In this document: positions 35,897-44,778 of the stretch, one piece after another
Numbering within the stretch: position 1 is the first letter of the stretch
Layout of the letters: every line of letters begins with the position of its first letter
From: Clostridium sp. Marseille-P299
GTDB taxonomy: Bacteria > Bacillota > Clostridia > Lachnospirales > Lachnospiraceae
DNA length: 64,000 nt
Reading direction: 5' to 3'
Assembly: GCF_900078195.1 (NCBI RefSeq)
Contig: NZ_FJVE01000006.1
Span: 374,501-438,500 of the forward strand
The notes under the pieces: model-generated
Databases searched by the model: none
The model's input: only the letters and a program-made list of their open reading frames with translations
Told to the model about the DNA's origin: nothing
Program-made: the position numbers and the translations under genes

Positions 35897-35948
35897 AAAA
35901 AAGGACAGCCACACATACATTATCGTATTGTAACTGCCCTCTTTTTTA
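35897..35948 (-). terminator. Hairpin between 35951 gene and Rrf2 unit
   Basis: AAAAGAGGGCAG-type left arm pairs with CTGTCCTTTTTT read leftward, with an inner ACAATAC/GTATGTG stem. Placed right after the stop of the gene ending at 35951. Confidence 0.7.
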
Positions 35949-35950
35949 AA

Positions 35951-36574
35951 CTATTCATCTGGATATATAACTTTATGTTCAAAAGATTGAAAGTTCATTG
36001 TAACATAAGCCTCACCATTCGATAGATTATTTTGAGAAACTCCTTCTAAAATAAGATAATTACCCTCATCATCAATCCATCTAATTCTATTGCCAGTATC
36101 ATTTACATTCTTTGTAATATCAGATGATATACATTCTGAAAGATACTTTTCCAACTCATTATATATCGTTAAAGCTTCATCATAGGAATCACATTTAAAA
36201 TAATAATCGAAGCTCATTAACTCATCTTTTATGTTAAACAATAAACGTATCACCTCTGTTGAAATATCCAATTCGTCAATGTAAATTTGCTTCTTCGGCA
36301 TTAATCTTTCGATTACTTTAATCCCCTCACCAGGTTCAACATCATAAGTTGTATCCAACTCTCCTATTACCTTTTTTGCCTCTTCAGGATTGATCGTCCA
36401 AGGAAGATCTCGTAGCTCAACTTTTGTAGTCATTGTAAAATAATTTTTATCAATGTGTTTATATTTCGAATTTTTTCTTCCAATAATTAAATATCCAGCA
36501 GCTACTAAAACACAAATCAATATCGCAAATAGAATAAAAAATCTCATTTGTTTTTTACTAAATGATTTTAACAT
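35951..36574 (-). CDS. Membrane-anchored hypothetical protein
   Basis: A 207-residue protein with one N-terminal membrane helix (about residues 11-32, MRFFILFAILICVLVAAGYLIIG) and an extracytoplasmic alpha-beta domain. No family recognised. Start at ATG 36574 rather than the GTG at 36586, which abuts the GGAGAGG ribosome site. Possibly its own unit; it lies downstream of the phosphorelay operon. Confidence 0.65.
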   Translation of the reverse strand: MLKSFSKKQMRFFILFAILICVLVAAGYLIIGRKNSKYKHIDKNYFTMTTKVELRDLPWTINPEEAKKVIGELDTTYDVEPGEGIKVIERLMPKKQIYIDELDISTEVIRLLFNIKDELMSFDYYFKCDSYDEALTIYNELEKYLSECISSDITKNVNDTGNRIRWIDDEGNYLILEGVSQNNLSNGEAYVTMNFQSFEHKVIYPDE

Positions 36575-36719
36575 GAATACCGCCACCTCTCCTTTATCTT
36601 CAAAATTTCACCATTACTTAAAGAATTAATATAATAACATTCTATCACGAATGGAAATATTTGTGTGATAAAAAGAGAATCTTAATATAAACTTAAGCTT
36701 TAATTAACCAAAGAAAGAC

Positions 36720-37616
36720 CTATCCAATAATACCTTTTTCAACTCTATTTCTTCCGTTTTGCTTCGCTTTATAAAGTGCTTCATCGGATTTCTTAATCAT
36801 ATCATAACCACTAATGGTATCCTTTGCTGATTTACAGTAAAATCCCATACTAACTGTTACTTGAATCAACGCATCACCTACATAAAATTTATGATTTTGT
36901 ATTTTATTTCGAACCAACTCACACCATTTATAAGTTTCGTCTTCGTTTAGTTTTGTTATCACGATACTAAATTCTTCGCCGCCATATCTACCAACATAAT
37001 CACTACCTCCAATAGAAGTACTTAGAATCATGGCTAATTCCTTTAACACGAGATCTCCAATGGTATGCCCATAGCTATCATTTATTTTTTTAAAATGATC
37101 AATATCCAGCATAACAAATGATAAGTTTTCCCCACTGATTTCTTGCTTTTTAATTTCTTTCTCAAATAACTGAATTAAAAGTGCATGATTATAAATTCCT
37201 GTTAAACCATCTCTACTCGCCTCATCTTTTAATTTATCCTGACTTTGTTTCGTACGTAATACAGAATGAATTCGAGCGATTACCTCAACATCATCAAATG
37301 GTTTTTTAATATAATCAGCTGCGCCCATTTCAAATGCAACTTTTAAATCATTTCCATCTGTTTTAGCAGTAACCATGATTACTGGAATATCCATAACTTC
37401 TTCATCACTTTTTAATAACTGGCAAACTTCAAATCCATCCATTCCTGGCATCATAATGTCAAGTAAAATTACATCAGGTTTTAAGTTTTTAGCCATCTCT
37501 AGTACCGGAAATCCACTATCCGCTGTGTATACTGTGTATTGTTCATCCTCTAAAATATCTTGCAGCAATCTTATATTTAACTTATTATCATCTACAACCA
37601 GTATCTTTATATCCAT
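36720..37616 (-). CDS. Response regulator with GGDEF domain (PleD-like)
   Basis: A 298-residue protein: receiver domain (VVDDNKLN; phospho-Asp in VILLDIMMPGMDG; Lys in DYIKKPFDD) and a C-terminal diguanylate cyclase (LDIDHFKKINDSYGH; active site YGGEEF). The RxxD inhibitory site is lost (GGSD at that place), so product inhibition is probably absent. Last gene of a three-gene operon with a hybrid kinase and a lone receiver; it turns phosphorelay output into cyclic di-GMP. Confidence 0.92.
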   Translation of the reverse strand: MDIKILVVDDNKLNIRLLQDILEDEQYTVYTADSGFPVLEMAKNLKPDVILLDIMMPGMDGFEVCQLLKSDEEVMDIPVIMVTAKTDGNDLKVAFEMGAADYIKKPFDDVEVIARIHSVLRTKQSQDKLKDEASRDGLTGIYNHALLIQLFEKEIKKQEISGENLSFVMLDIDHFKKINDSYGHTIGDLVLKELAMILSTSIGGSDYVGRYGGEEFSIVITKLNEDETYKWCELVRNKIQNHKFYVGDALIQVTVSMGFYCKSAKDTISGYDMIKKSDEALYKAKQNGRNRVEKGIIG

Positions 37617-37618
37617 AT

Positions 37619-37996
37619 TTATTTAACACCTAACCATTTATTTATTTTTTCTGTAAATACATCGTCATCGATTGGTTTTGAAATATAATCATCAAAGGTT
37701 TCTTTAAATAGTGCTTCCTCATTTGACATAGCATGTGCAGTAGCAACTATAAATGGAACCTCATTATATTTCATATTTCGTTTTATTTCTTTTGTTACAT
37801 CAATACCATTCATATCTGGCAAGGATACATCCATAATAACCAAGTCAAAATCATTATCATTGGCTAATTGTATTGCTCCTTTTCCAGTTGCTGATATACT
37901 TAACTCAATTCCAATGTCCATGTCCATTAGTAATTGATCTATTAATCTGGAATTGTGACCATTGTCTTCTACTAGTAGAACTCTATTCATTTGCAA
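37619..37996 (-). CDS. Single-domain response regulator
   Basis: A 125-residue stand-alone receiver: LVEDNGHN, phospho-Asp in LVIMDVSLPDMNG, Thr/Ala in FIVATAHAM, Lys in DDYISKPIDD. No output domain, and the length fits a normal single-domain receiver, so it is not a truncation. It overlaps the hybrid kinase gene by 14 bases and precedes the GGDEF regulator by 2 bases, so it may carry phosphate between the two or act as a sink. Confidence 0.88.
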   Translation of the reverse strand: MQMNRVLLVEDNGHNSRLIDQLLMDMDIGIELSISATGKGAIQLANDNDFDLVIMDVSLPDMNGIDVTKEIKRNMKYNEVPFIVATAHAMSNEEALFKETFDDYISKPIDDDVFTEKINKWLGVK

Positions 37997-40340
37997 GATG
38001 CTCCTTAATTCTCTTCATTAATTTATCCATAACCACATCCATCATTACGGAAGACTTCTGAATTACTGCGCTAGTCCTTTTATGCAATTCGTCTTTCTCT
38101 TTATTGGTTAATTCCTTTGACGTTACTACAATAACAGGTGTATCCTTTATTTTCTCTTTCTTTCTTATTTCTTCTAATACAGTAAAACCATCTTTTTTTG
38201 GCATCATGATATCCAAAATTAATAAGTCTGGTTTTTTATCCATCATTTGATTTAAAACATCCTGTCCATTTCTAGCACATCGATAAGGAAGTCCTTCTTC
38301 TCTTAAAAACTGTCCTATCAAATTCAAAAAATTCTCATCATCATCTGCAACAAGAATATCTAATCCACTTTTTTTTGTAATCGTCCTAACTATAGTATCA
38401 AAAAGTTCTTCTTGAGTCACTGGCTTTATTAGATATTCATCTGCTTTCATACGATACGCAAGTTTCTTTTCACTTAATACCGATGCCATAATAACTGGGA
38501 TTTTCCTTGTTTCCTTCGTGTTTTTAAGTTCAGATAATATCTCCCAGCCATCTTTATCCGGTAACATTATATCTAATAAAATAACATCTGGATCTATATT
38601 TATAATTTCTTTTACTATATCTTCACTACCATTTAAAGCAACTGCTTCAAACTCATATTCATTTAAATATTGCTTATATAACTTCTGAACATTAGAATCA
38701 TCATCAATACAAACTACTTTCTTCTTATAATGTGATGCTGGCTCATTTTCTAATAATTTAACTTCTTGGTTTATTTCTAAATCCATAGGAAGGTATACCG
38801 TAAAGCAACTTCCAACGCCTAGTTCACTTTCTACAAATATTTTACCGCCAAGCATTTCAACGAATTTCTTAGTAATAGAAAGACCAAGGCCTGTACCTCC
38901 AACCTTTCTTGTATAGGTCCCATCCACCTGGCGGAATTCATCAAATATGTTATTAATATTCTCTTTTGATATACCAAGTCCCTCGTCTTTTACTTTTAAG
39001 CAATAAAAGTCATCGCTGATATCTACTGAAACAGTAATTGTTCCTTTTTCTGAATACTTAAATGCATTACTTACAATATTAATAAGTATTTGTTTTACCT
39101 TTATTCTATCACTTACAATTGGAATCGTTTCTAACTCTTGAAAATCCTGCCTATATGTAATATTCTTTCCCTCTGACAAAGTCCTTGTCATAGTATAGAC
39201 CTCATCCAATACCGATAAGAGGTCGAACTTTTCCACGTGAAGCTCCATTTTACCTGCTTCTATTTTTGAGTAGTCAAGTAAACTATTAATTAATTCTAAT
39301 AAATGATAGGCTTCACTTAATACAATCTTTAAATTTTCTTGTTGTATTTGTGGTAGACTATCACCACTCTTTTTTATAACCCGATTTGTAAATCCAATAA
39401 TTGAGTTTAGAGGTGTTCGAAGTTCATGAGACATGTTGGCTAAAAATTGGCTTTTTAATTTATTCGCTTCATTTACATTTGCCATTTGAATTTTTAGTTC
39501 TTGATTTTTATTATATAACTCATATTCTCTTATTTGAATCGCAGCTTGCATACGATTGAAATGTTTGATTAATACATTAAGCTCTTTATCAGCTTTTAAA
39601 TTAATTAACTCTTTATAGTTTTGTTCTTCAATATTTTCTGACGCTTTTATAAGCATTTTAACAGGTTTTGATACCGATAAGGAGGTAAATAAAGCGATTA
39701 TTGTAGAAGTAATTACCGTTAGAAATCCTCCAACGATTATAACAAACTCTGTTCTTAACTCTGCTGTTTTCAGTTCATTATAACGCAGATCTAAGATTTG
39801 TTCTTCTTCTCCAATGATTTCTGCAATCATCTCGCGCGCCATGTCCATCTCATCTTTGCCACGATCAGTTTGCACAAGCTTGATTACATCATCCATTTCT
39901 AGAGTTCCATCTAAAACTGCTCTACGTCCTTCAATGATTTTTGTAGTCTCCCATTCAAACCAGCTTTCGTATTGTTTTTGCAAATTATTCAAACGCACTT
40001 GCTGTAAGGAATTGTCCGCTGTTAATTCTTTTACCTCATTAAAATGTTCCAAAAACTCTTCTTTTCCTTGATTAAATGGCTCTAGAAACTCTTCTTTCCC
40101 TGTGATTGCATAACCTCTTGCTCCCGTTTCCATATTAAGCATACTATTTAAAATGGAAGTAGCCTCATCAATTATTACATATGACTTTAAATTTAATTCC
40201 ACAGTTTCCGTTTGATTCTCATAATTAATATATGTATAGCCTAAAATACATATCATTAAAGATATGACGATACCAAATCCCAAATATAACTTATGACTAA
40301 GCTTAAGTTTATTTACAATTTTCATTTTGTTTATTAGCAT
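37983..40340 (-). CDS. Hybrid sensor histidine kinase with two receivers
   Basis: A 785-residue protein: membrane helix (about 20-38), a CHASE3-like extracytoplasmic helical domain (LNMETGARGYAITGKEEFLEPF), second helix (about 195-218), HAMP, kinase core with H-box SHELRTPLNSII, N-box INIVSNAFKYS, G-boxes KDEGLGIS and GGTGLGLSI, then two receiver domains (Asp in VILLDIMLPDKDG and LLILDIMMPKKDG). Start at ATG 40340; no good ribosome site for it or for the ATG five codons on. First gene of the phosphorelay operon. Confidence 0.9.
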   Translation of the reverse strand: MLINKMKIVNKLKLSHKLYLGFGIVISLMICILGYTYINYENQTETVELNLKSYVIIDEATSILNSMLNMETGARGYAITGKEEFLEPFNQGKEEFLEHFNEVKELTADNSLQQVRLNNLQKQYESWFEWETTKIIEGRRAVLDGTLEMDDVIKLVQTDRGKDEMDMAREMIAEIIGEEEQILDLRYNELKTAELRTEFVIIVGGFLTVITSTIIALFTSLSVSKPVKMLIKASENIEEQNYKELINLKADKELNVLIKHFNRMQAAIQIREYELYNKNQELKIQMANVNEANKLKSQFLANMSHELRTPLNSIIGFTNRVIKKSGDSLPQIQQENLKIVLSEAYHLLELINSLLDYSKIEAGKMELHVEKFDLLSVLDEVYTMTRTLSEGKNITYRQDFQELETIPIVSDRIKVKQILINIVSNAFKYSEKGTITVSVDISDDFYCLKVKDEGLGISKENINNIFDEFRQVDGTYTRKVGGTGLGLSITKKFVEMLGGKIFVESELGVGSCFTVYLPMDLEINQEVKLLENEPASHYKKKVVCIDDDSNVQKLYKQYLNEYEFEAVALNGSEDIVKEIINIDPDVILLDIMLPDKDGWEILSELKNTKETRKIPVIMASVLSEKKLAYRMKADEYLIKPVTQEELFDTIVRTITKKSGLDILVADDDENFLNLIGQFLREEGLPYRCARNGQDVLNQMMDKKPDLLILDIMMPKKDGFTVLEEIRKKEKIKDTPVIVVTSKELTNKEKDELHKRTSAVIQKSSVMMDVVMDKLMKRIKEHLANE

Positions 40341-40488
40341 GATATATTTAGACCATGCACTCCTTCATATTCAATGTGTGAAACAATCATATATTAATAT
40401 ACTTTCAGAATAAATGCTATACTTATTAAAAATAAAGTAGGTAATTAGTCCCTTTTTTTTATAAAATATTAATTCTTTCAAAAACATG

Positions 40489-40517
40489 TTGACAAGCTAA
40501 AAAAACTGTAGTACAAT
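40489..40517 (+). promoter_or_regulatory. SigA promoter of the cold-shock operon
   Basis: TTGACA, 17 bases, TACAAT: near-perfect consensus. Start of transcription expected near 40524, giving a leader of about 130 bases before the first csp start. Confidence 0.85.
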
Positions 40518-40547
40518 AGCAATTGTATTACTGATGTATTAATGGAT

Positions 40548-40615
40548 TCACATATTTTTAGAGATTATATGTATGCGTCACTATATATAATTTGTAAAAA
40601 TATGTGATTTTTTTT
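40548..40615 (+). promoter_or_regulatory. Terminator hairpin in the cold-shock leader (attenuator candidate)
   Basis: A perfect 13-base stem, TCACATATTTTTA (40548-40560) with TAAAAATATGTGA (40595-40607), then eight Ts. The 34-base loop can fold too (TTATAT/ATATAA). It sits between the promoter and the first csp gene, so full-length mRNA needs read-through. All-AU-rich pairing would be temperature-sensitive. Confidence 0.7.
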
Positions 40616-40652
40616 ATACTTTAAAGTAAAAGTAAAAATTAGGAGGTACCAC

Positions 40653-40853
40653 ATGAATAAAGGTACAGTAAAATGGTTTAACTCAGAAAAAGGATTTGGT
40701 TTTATTACTACAGATAACGGAAATGATGTATTTGTTCACTTCTCTGCTATCCAAGGAGACGGTTTTAAAACATTAGAAGAAGGTCAACCTGTAAGCTTTG
40801 ATATTGAAAAAGGTAACAGAGGCGATCAAGCTACTAACGTAGTAAGACTATAA
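40653..40853 (+). CDS. Cold-shock protein, copy 1
   Basis: A 66-residue CspA-family single-strand nucleic-acid-binding protein. RNP1 as KGFGFITT and RNP2 as DVFVHFSAI; the usual length. It differs from copies 2 and 3 at a few residues (Ser for Ala at 11, Thr for Ser at 40, Pro for Ser at 46). Strong ribosome site TAGGAGGTACC. First of three tandem copies at an exact 258-base spacing. Confidence 0.97.
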   Translation: MNKGTVKWFNSEKGFGFITTDNGNDVFVHFSAIQGDGFKTLEEGQPVSFDIEKGNRGDQATNVVRL

Positions 40854-40910
40854 TCGATTATTTAAATCAGATATCTAAAAAATAATAATATAATAAATAG
40901 GAGGTACCCC

Positions 40911-41111
40911 ATGAATAAAGGTACAGTAAAGTGGTTTAATGCAGAAAAAGGTTTTGGTTTTATTACAACAGATAACGGAAATGACGTATTCGTTCATTTT
41001 TCAGCTATCCAAGGCGATGGTTTCAAGTCTCTAGAAGAAGGTCAATCCGTAAGCTTTGACATTGAAAAAGGTAACAGAGGCGATCAAGCTACTAACGTAG
41101 TAAGATTATAA
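40911..41111 (+). CDS. Cold-shock protein, copy 2
   Basis: 66 residues, identical in protein to copy 3. RNP1 KGFGFITT and RNP2 DVFVHFSAI intact. It has its own AGGAGGTACCCC ribosome site. No promoter or terminator is visible in the 57-base spacers, so all three are read as one mRNA from 40489. Confidence 0.97.
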   Translation: MNKGTVKWFNAEKGFGFITTDNGNDVFVHFSAIQGDGFKSLEEGQSVSFDIEKGNRGDQATNVVRL

Positions 41112-41168
41112 TCAATAACTAAATACGAATATATAAAAAATAATAACATAAAAAATAGGAGGTACCCC

Positions 41169-41369
41169 ATGAATAAAGGTACAGTAAAATGGTTTAATGC
41201 AGAAAAAGGTTTTGGTTTTATTACAACAGATAACGGAAATGACGTATTCGTTCATTTTTCAGCTATCCAAGGCGATGGTTTCAAGTCTTTAGAAGAAGGT
41301 CAATCCGTAAGCTTTGATATTGAAAAAGGTAACAGAGGCGATCAAGCTACTAACGTAGTAAGATTATAA
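41169..41369 (+). CDS. Cold-shock protein, copy 3
   Basis: 66 residues, same protein as copy 2, DNA nearly identical. Ends the tandem array; strong terminator follows at 41402-41433. Copies 2 and 3 look like the more recent duplication. Csp proteins melt RNA hairpins and can act as antiterminators. Confidence 0.97.
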   Translation: MNKGTVKWFNAEKGFGFITTDNGNDVFVHFSAIQGDGFKSLEEGQSVSFDIEKGNRGDQATNVVRL

Positions 41370-41401
41370 TTACTTATTTTTAAATATAGGTAGTGAATAT
41401 G

Positions 41402-41433
41402 AACCCCCGGAGAATTTCTCTTGGGGGTTTTTT
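41402..41433 (+). terminator. Terminator of the cold-shock operon
   Basis: AACCCCCGGAGAA / TTCTCTTGGGGGTT followed by TTTTT; GC-rich stem, unlike the AU-rich leader hairpin. Confidence 0.9.
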
Positions 41434-41507
41434 ATGTCCTTTATCAATAGTAAGCATTTGTACTCACCAATACATTCACAATTTTTAAAATATTCTCTTA
41501 ATAATTA

Positions 41508-41550
41508 ATAAAAAGAAGCACTGGCTAGAGATCCAAAGCTTCTTTTTATT
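41508..41550. terminator. Bidirectional terminator-like hairpin
   Basis: AAAAAGAAGC (41510-41519) with GCTTCTTTTT (41538-41547), 18-base loop. Probably ends the leftward GntR/ABC operon. Confidence 0.65.
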
Positions 41551-41574
41551 TTTATAAACTTTAACATTATTTCT

Positions 41575-41712
41575 TATTTTCTTGTTTATTTTCTTATTTA
41601 TTTCTTGTTTATTTTCTTATTTATTTTCTTTTTATTATCTGCAATTTTTTATTTCCCATATTTTTTTATTTCCAATTATTCTTTCTATTTTCGCTTATTC
41701 TTTCTATTTTCG
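41575..41712. repeat. T-rich low-complexity tract
   Basis: Repeats of TTATTTATTTTCTTGT and a near-exact doubled TTCTTTCTATTTTCGCTTA. It runs into the last codons of the leftward permease gene (stop at 41714). Confidence 0.6.
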
Positions 41713-41713
41713 C

Positions 41714-42484
41714 TTATTCTTTTATATTTGCCTTTCTAACGAATAAGTAACTCAACACGCTAAATGCTATAAATGCTATAATGCTAGTTATAAACATATG
41801 ACTAGGTTGCTGTTTTGACAAACCAAACGCAAAATCCAATCCTTTTACCATAGCCATCGATATTTTACCATTCATAACGGTAGCATCAAATATAGGATAT
41901 ATAACAAACAAAACAACTGGAACGCCTGCACCTAATAAAACTTTACCTGTGGCATTCACACGATAAAATATATTTGTAATAAGATATCCTAGTGCAATGC
42001 AAGTAAGGTATAATAAAAAATCAAAGATAAAACCTACAACATGTATCTGAAAACTACTTAATTGATTTGCATGGAGTCTATAAAATTGTTCATACAAAGT
42101 GGAACAATAAAAATTATCCTTGGATAAGGTTCCAATAAATTTAAATATAATTACTATAACTGTATCAATTATTGCCATCCCAAATGCTAATGTTATTGTT
42201 GCGAATAATCTGCCAAGATATATATTTTTTCTGGAAACTCCGTTTTGAATTAACATCCCAAAAGATTCTTTGAAACTGCAAAGCCCGGTTACAAATAGAA
42301 AAATTGCCGTAGCCATATCCAATCCATTCACAGCAGATCCTGAAATTGTACCGTCTTCATAGACAACTGCAACCGCCAAAGACCCAAACAAAAAGATAAT
42401 TAAGCTTATTAAAACAAAATAATAAATTATTACGGATTTCTTATGATCCGCTAACTGATATTTATAAGATGCCTTTATATTCAT
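41714..42484 (-). CDS. ABC-2 type permease of a YtrB-like transporter
   Basis: A 256-residue protein with six membrane segments (for example SVIIYYFVLISLIIFLFGSL, VLLGAGVPVVLFVIYPIF, FITSIIAFIAFSVLSYLFV). Third gene of the GntR-ATPase-permease operon, 13 bases after the ATPase stop. By analogy with Ytr-type systems it would export or respond to cell-wall-active compounds; the substrate is not known. Confidence 0.85.
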   Translation of the reverse strand: MNIKASYKYQLADHKKSVIIYYFVLISLIIFLFGSLAVAVVYEDGTISGSAVNGLDMATAIFLFVTGLCSFKESFGMLIQNGVSRKNIYLGRLFATITLAFGMAIIDTVIVIIFKFIGTLSKDNFYCSTLYEQFYRLHANQLSSFQIHVVGFIFDFLLYLTCIALGYLITNIFYRVNATGKVLLGAGVPVVLFVIYPIFDATVMNGKISMAMVKGLDFAFGLSKQQPSHMFITSIIAFIAFSVLSYLFVRKANIKE

Positions 42485-42497
42485 ATTCTAAGCCCCC

Positions 42498-43346
42498 TTA
42501 TACGTTTGTAAGCTGAATAAACAGCTTTTGCAAATCAAGTTTTGATATCTCAATGCCTTCTGGAACTTTTTGATCTATTTTTCCAAGGACATAAACAGTT
42601 TTAAGCCCACCAAGTTGATCCGTTCCTATCACATCTTTGCCAGCAACATAAGCATCAACAATAGATGCAACACCAGATACCGTATATCCTTGTGATAAAA
42701 GAGCTTCTCTTGATTCATTTTTGATGATTTTACCTTGCTTGATAATAATAATATCTTCAATAACATTCGAAACCTCTTCGATCAAATGCGTTGATATAAC
42801 TATTGTACAAGGGCTCTCACTATATTTCTCAATTAATATCCGATAAAATAAATCTCTATGATTTGCATCCAAACCAAGTACAGGCTCATCAAGTAAAATA
42901 TATGGTGCATTCACCGATAATGCGATTACTATTTTAAAAATAGAAGTATATCCTGTAGATAGTGATTTTACTGGTTTATTAATATTTAATTCAAAACGTT
43001 TTGCTAGATTGATTGCATATTCTTCATCAAAGTTTGGATAAAATACTTTACTCCACTTAAAAGCTTCTTTCACTTTCATTTTTTCTGGATAGTAGGTTTT
43101 TTCACTCATTAAATATATCTTACCAAGTACACTATCATCTTCTTTTACAGATACCCCATCAATGAGCACGGAACCACTGTCAGAAAATATACGGTTCGTG
43201 ATAAGGTTAAGTAAAGTGGATTTTCCGGCTCCATTTCTTCCAAGTAAACCATAAATTTTATTTTCTTCAAAACAAATGCTAACATTATCAAGTGCAAGAA
43301 CATCACCAAAACGTTTGGTCAAATTTTTCACTTCAATCCCACTCAT
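42498..43346 (-). CDS. ABC transporter ATPase, YtrB-like
   Basis: A 282-residue ATPase: Walker A GLLGRNGAGKST, signature LSTGY (changed from LSGGQ), Walker B YILLDEPVLGLD, switch His in VISTHLIEE. Its ATG overlaps the GntR stop by four bases (ATGA), so translation is coupled. C-terminal domain after about residue 215 is typical of this group. Confidence 0.9.
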   Translation of the reverse strand: MSGIEVKNLTKRFGDVLALDNVSICFEENKIYGLLGRNGAGKSTLLNLITNRIFSDSGSVLIDGVSVKEDDSVLGKIYLMSEKTYYPEKMKVKEAFKWSKVFYPNFDEEYAINLAKRFELNINKPVKSLSTGYTSIFKIVIALSVNAPYILLDEPVLGLDANHRDLFYRILIEKYSESPCTIVISTHLIEEVSNVIEDIIIIKQGKIIKNESREALLSQGYTVSGVASIVDAYVAGKDVIGTDQLGGLKTVYVLGKIDQKVPEGIEISKLDLQKLFIQLTNV

Positions 43347-43711
43347 TGTTTGAACCCTCTTTCTATCATTGATTTAATATCTGCTTCTGATAAATGAAGT
43401 CTTTTCGCTTCTGCAATTAAATTTGCAATGAACTTATCGTAAAATTGCTCTTTTCTTTGTTGACGTAAAATCTCTACTGCACCAGTGGCAACAAACATAC
43501 CTACACCTCTCTTTTTATAAACAATTCCTGCATCAACTAAAATGTTAATTCCTTTTAGTGCGGTTGCTGGATTAATCTTATAACTTACCGAGAGCTCAGT
43601 AATGGATGGAATTTGGCTTTCTTCAACAAACGCCCCCGACAGAATAGCATCTTCTATTACTTCTGCAATTTGTAAAAAAATCGGTTTGTCTGAATCAACA
43701 TTTATTTCCAC
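43343..43711 (-). CDS. GntR-family regulator, YtrA type
   Basis: A 122-residue repressor: winged-helix GntR domain (KPIFLQIAEVIEDAILSGAFVEESQIPSITELSVSYKINPATALKGINILVDAGIVYKKRG-type pattern) with a short helical tail and no sugar-binding domain, as in the YtrA sub-family. First gene of its operon. The operator-like repeat at 43735-43750, just past the -10 box, fits autorepression. Confidence 0.9.
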   Translation of the reverse strand: MEINVDSDKPIFLQIAEVIEDAILSGAFVEESQIPSITELSVSYKINPATALKGINILVDAGIVYKKRGVGMFVATGAVEILRQQRKEQFYDKFIANLIAEAKRLHLSEADIKSMIERGFKQ

Positions 43712-43734
43712 GTTTAACCTCCTTTGTTGTTTAC

Positions 43735-43750
43735 TTAGTTACTCAACTAA
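43735..43750. promoter_or_regulatory. Candidate YtrA-type operator
   Basis: TTAGTTACTCAACTAA: perfect 6-base half sites around 4 bases, at about +8 to +23 of the predicted transcript. Confidence 0.5.
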
Positions 43751-43763
43751 CTAACTGATTATC

Positions 43764-43792
43764 ATTATAATAAGCTTTCATTTATTTGTCAA
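43764..43792 (-). promoter_or_regulatory. SigA promoter of the GntR/ABC operon
   Basis: Leftward TTGACA, 17 bases, TATAAT: full consensus in both boxes. Confidence 0.85.
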
Positions 43793-43834
43793 TATGTGGA
43801 TTCTATTTTTTTCTAATTTTTTATTTTCATCATA

Positions 43835-44557
43835 CTAAAATAAAAATGTCATTGAATGTACAATTAATAAGATACCGATAATGCCTACCACAACTGGGGC
43901 AAGGAATGCTGCCCATTTCGTAATTTTATTTTTAATAAACACATAAAATTGATCAAACTTATCCTGAGCCTTAATGTAAACGAGATACATTATTATTAAT
44001 GGTAGCGAATAAATAAAATTATAAACAATAAGTATTAGTGTTACTGGTAATATGGATAACTTATAATTAAAAAGGATTGCTAAGAAAGCAAAATACGGTA
44101 ACGCAGTTGTTAATTCTGAAATGGTTGCTACAACACCTAATGCTGTCAATGATAGTGGTGATACAGATTTGATTTTTTTCGTAGTTTCTTCCTCATCATT
44201 ACAATCACCCTCAGAACTTAACAGTTTTATTTGACGTTTTAAAGAATCTATTTTCGTATTTTGAATCAAATAAAAAACTACAATTAAAAAACAAATTCCC
44301 GCAATAAATTCTGCAGTAAATAAAACTCTCCCATACTTATTTATAACTTTAGCCACAAGATCTCCTATAATTGATATGAGACCAAAGTATGCAAGAAAAC
44401 CTCCTGCAAGATTCGTTAATGCAATGGCATTAATATAATACCAAATATGTTTTGCCTTCTTTACCATCCCTTGCAAAACAAATTGTTGTGTGATTGCAAC
44501 AGGATTAAGACTATCTGCTGCACTTGTTAGAATTGTTGAAACGAATAAACCTAACAT
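43835..44557 (-). CDS. GAP/LysE-type six-helix transporter
   Basis: A 240-residue membrane protein of the GAP (Sap) branch of the LysE superfamily. Opening TSAADSLNPVAITQQF carries the family's Asp-x-x-Asn-Pro motif; six helices, with a charged loop (about residues 105-140) in the middle, and a repeat of the helix-Pro pattern in SELTTALPYFAFLAIL. I start at ATG 44557, eight bases after AAAGGAGG; an upstream GTG frame (44599) is not supported. It lies behind a ykkC-class riboswitch and terminator, so its substrate may be guanidine or a ppGpp/PRPP-linked compound. Confidence 0.85.
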   Translation of the reverse strand: MLGLFVSTILTSAADSLNPVAITQQFVLQGMVKKAKHIWYYINAIALTNLAGGFLAYFGLISIIGDLVAKVINKYGRVLFTAEFIAGICFLIVVFYLIQNTKIDSLKRQIKLLSSEGDCNDEEETTKKIKSVSPLSLTALGVVATISELTTALPYFAFLAILFNYKLSILPVTLILIVYNFIYSLPLIIMYLVYIKAQDKFDQFYVFIKNKITKWAAFLAPVVVGIIGILLIVHSMTFLF

Positions 44558-44622
44558 AAAATCTTCCTCCTTTTGAATAATTAAGTAATACGGATGCACT
44601 TTTCACTTTAAAAAGTCAAAAT

Positions 44623-44664
44623 AAAAAAAGCCCAGGAGTTATTAAATATAACTCCTAGGCTTTT
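44623..44664 (-). terminator. Expression-platform terminator of the ykkC riboswitch
   Basis: AAGCCTAGGAGTTAT pairs with ATAACTCCTGGGCTT, followed by seven Ts. Its left arm includes the 3' strand of aptamer stem P1, so ligand binding should block it. Confidence 0.88.
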
Positions 44665-44756
44665 GTCCTACCGTGTGCACAATCCGCATTAGAATTGTGT
44701 GTTCTCCCTTGGACCAGACTAATAAAAATAGTATTTTATTACGGAACCCTAGAAAA
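44652..44756 (-). promoter_or_regulatory. ykkC-class riboswitch (guanidine-I-like)
   Basis: Conserved ykkC blocks in order: CTAGGGTTCCG, then GTCTGGTCCAAGGGAGAACACA, a variable hairpin CACAAT/ATTGTG, CACACGG, TAGGACAAAAGCCTAGGAG. P1 forms from TTCTAGG and CCTAGGA. ykkC RNAs come as guanidine-I or as subtype 2 (ppGpp, PRPP, dCDP); I cannot separate these by eye. Overlap of P1 with the terminator makes it an on-switch. Confidence 0.88.
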
Positions 44757-44778
44757 CAATAAATTATTAATTTTCATC

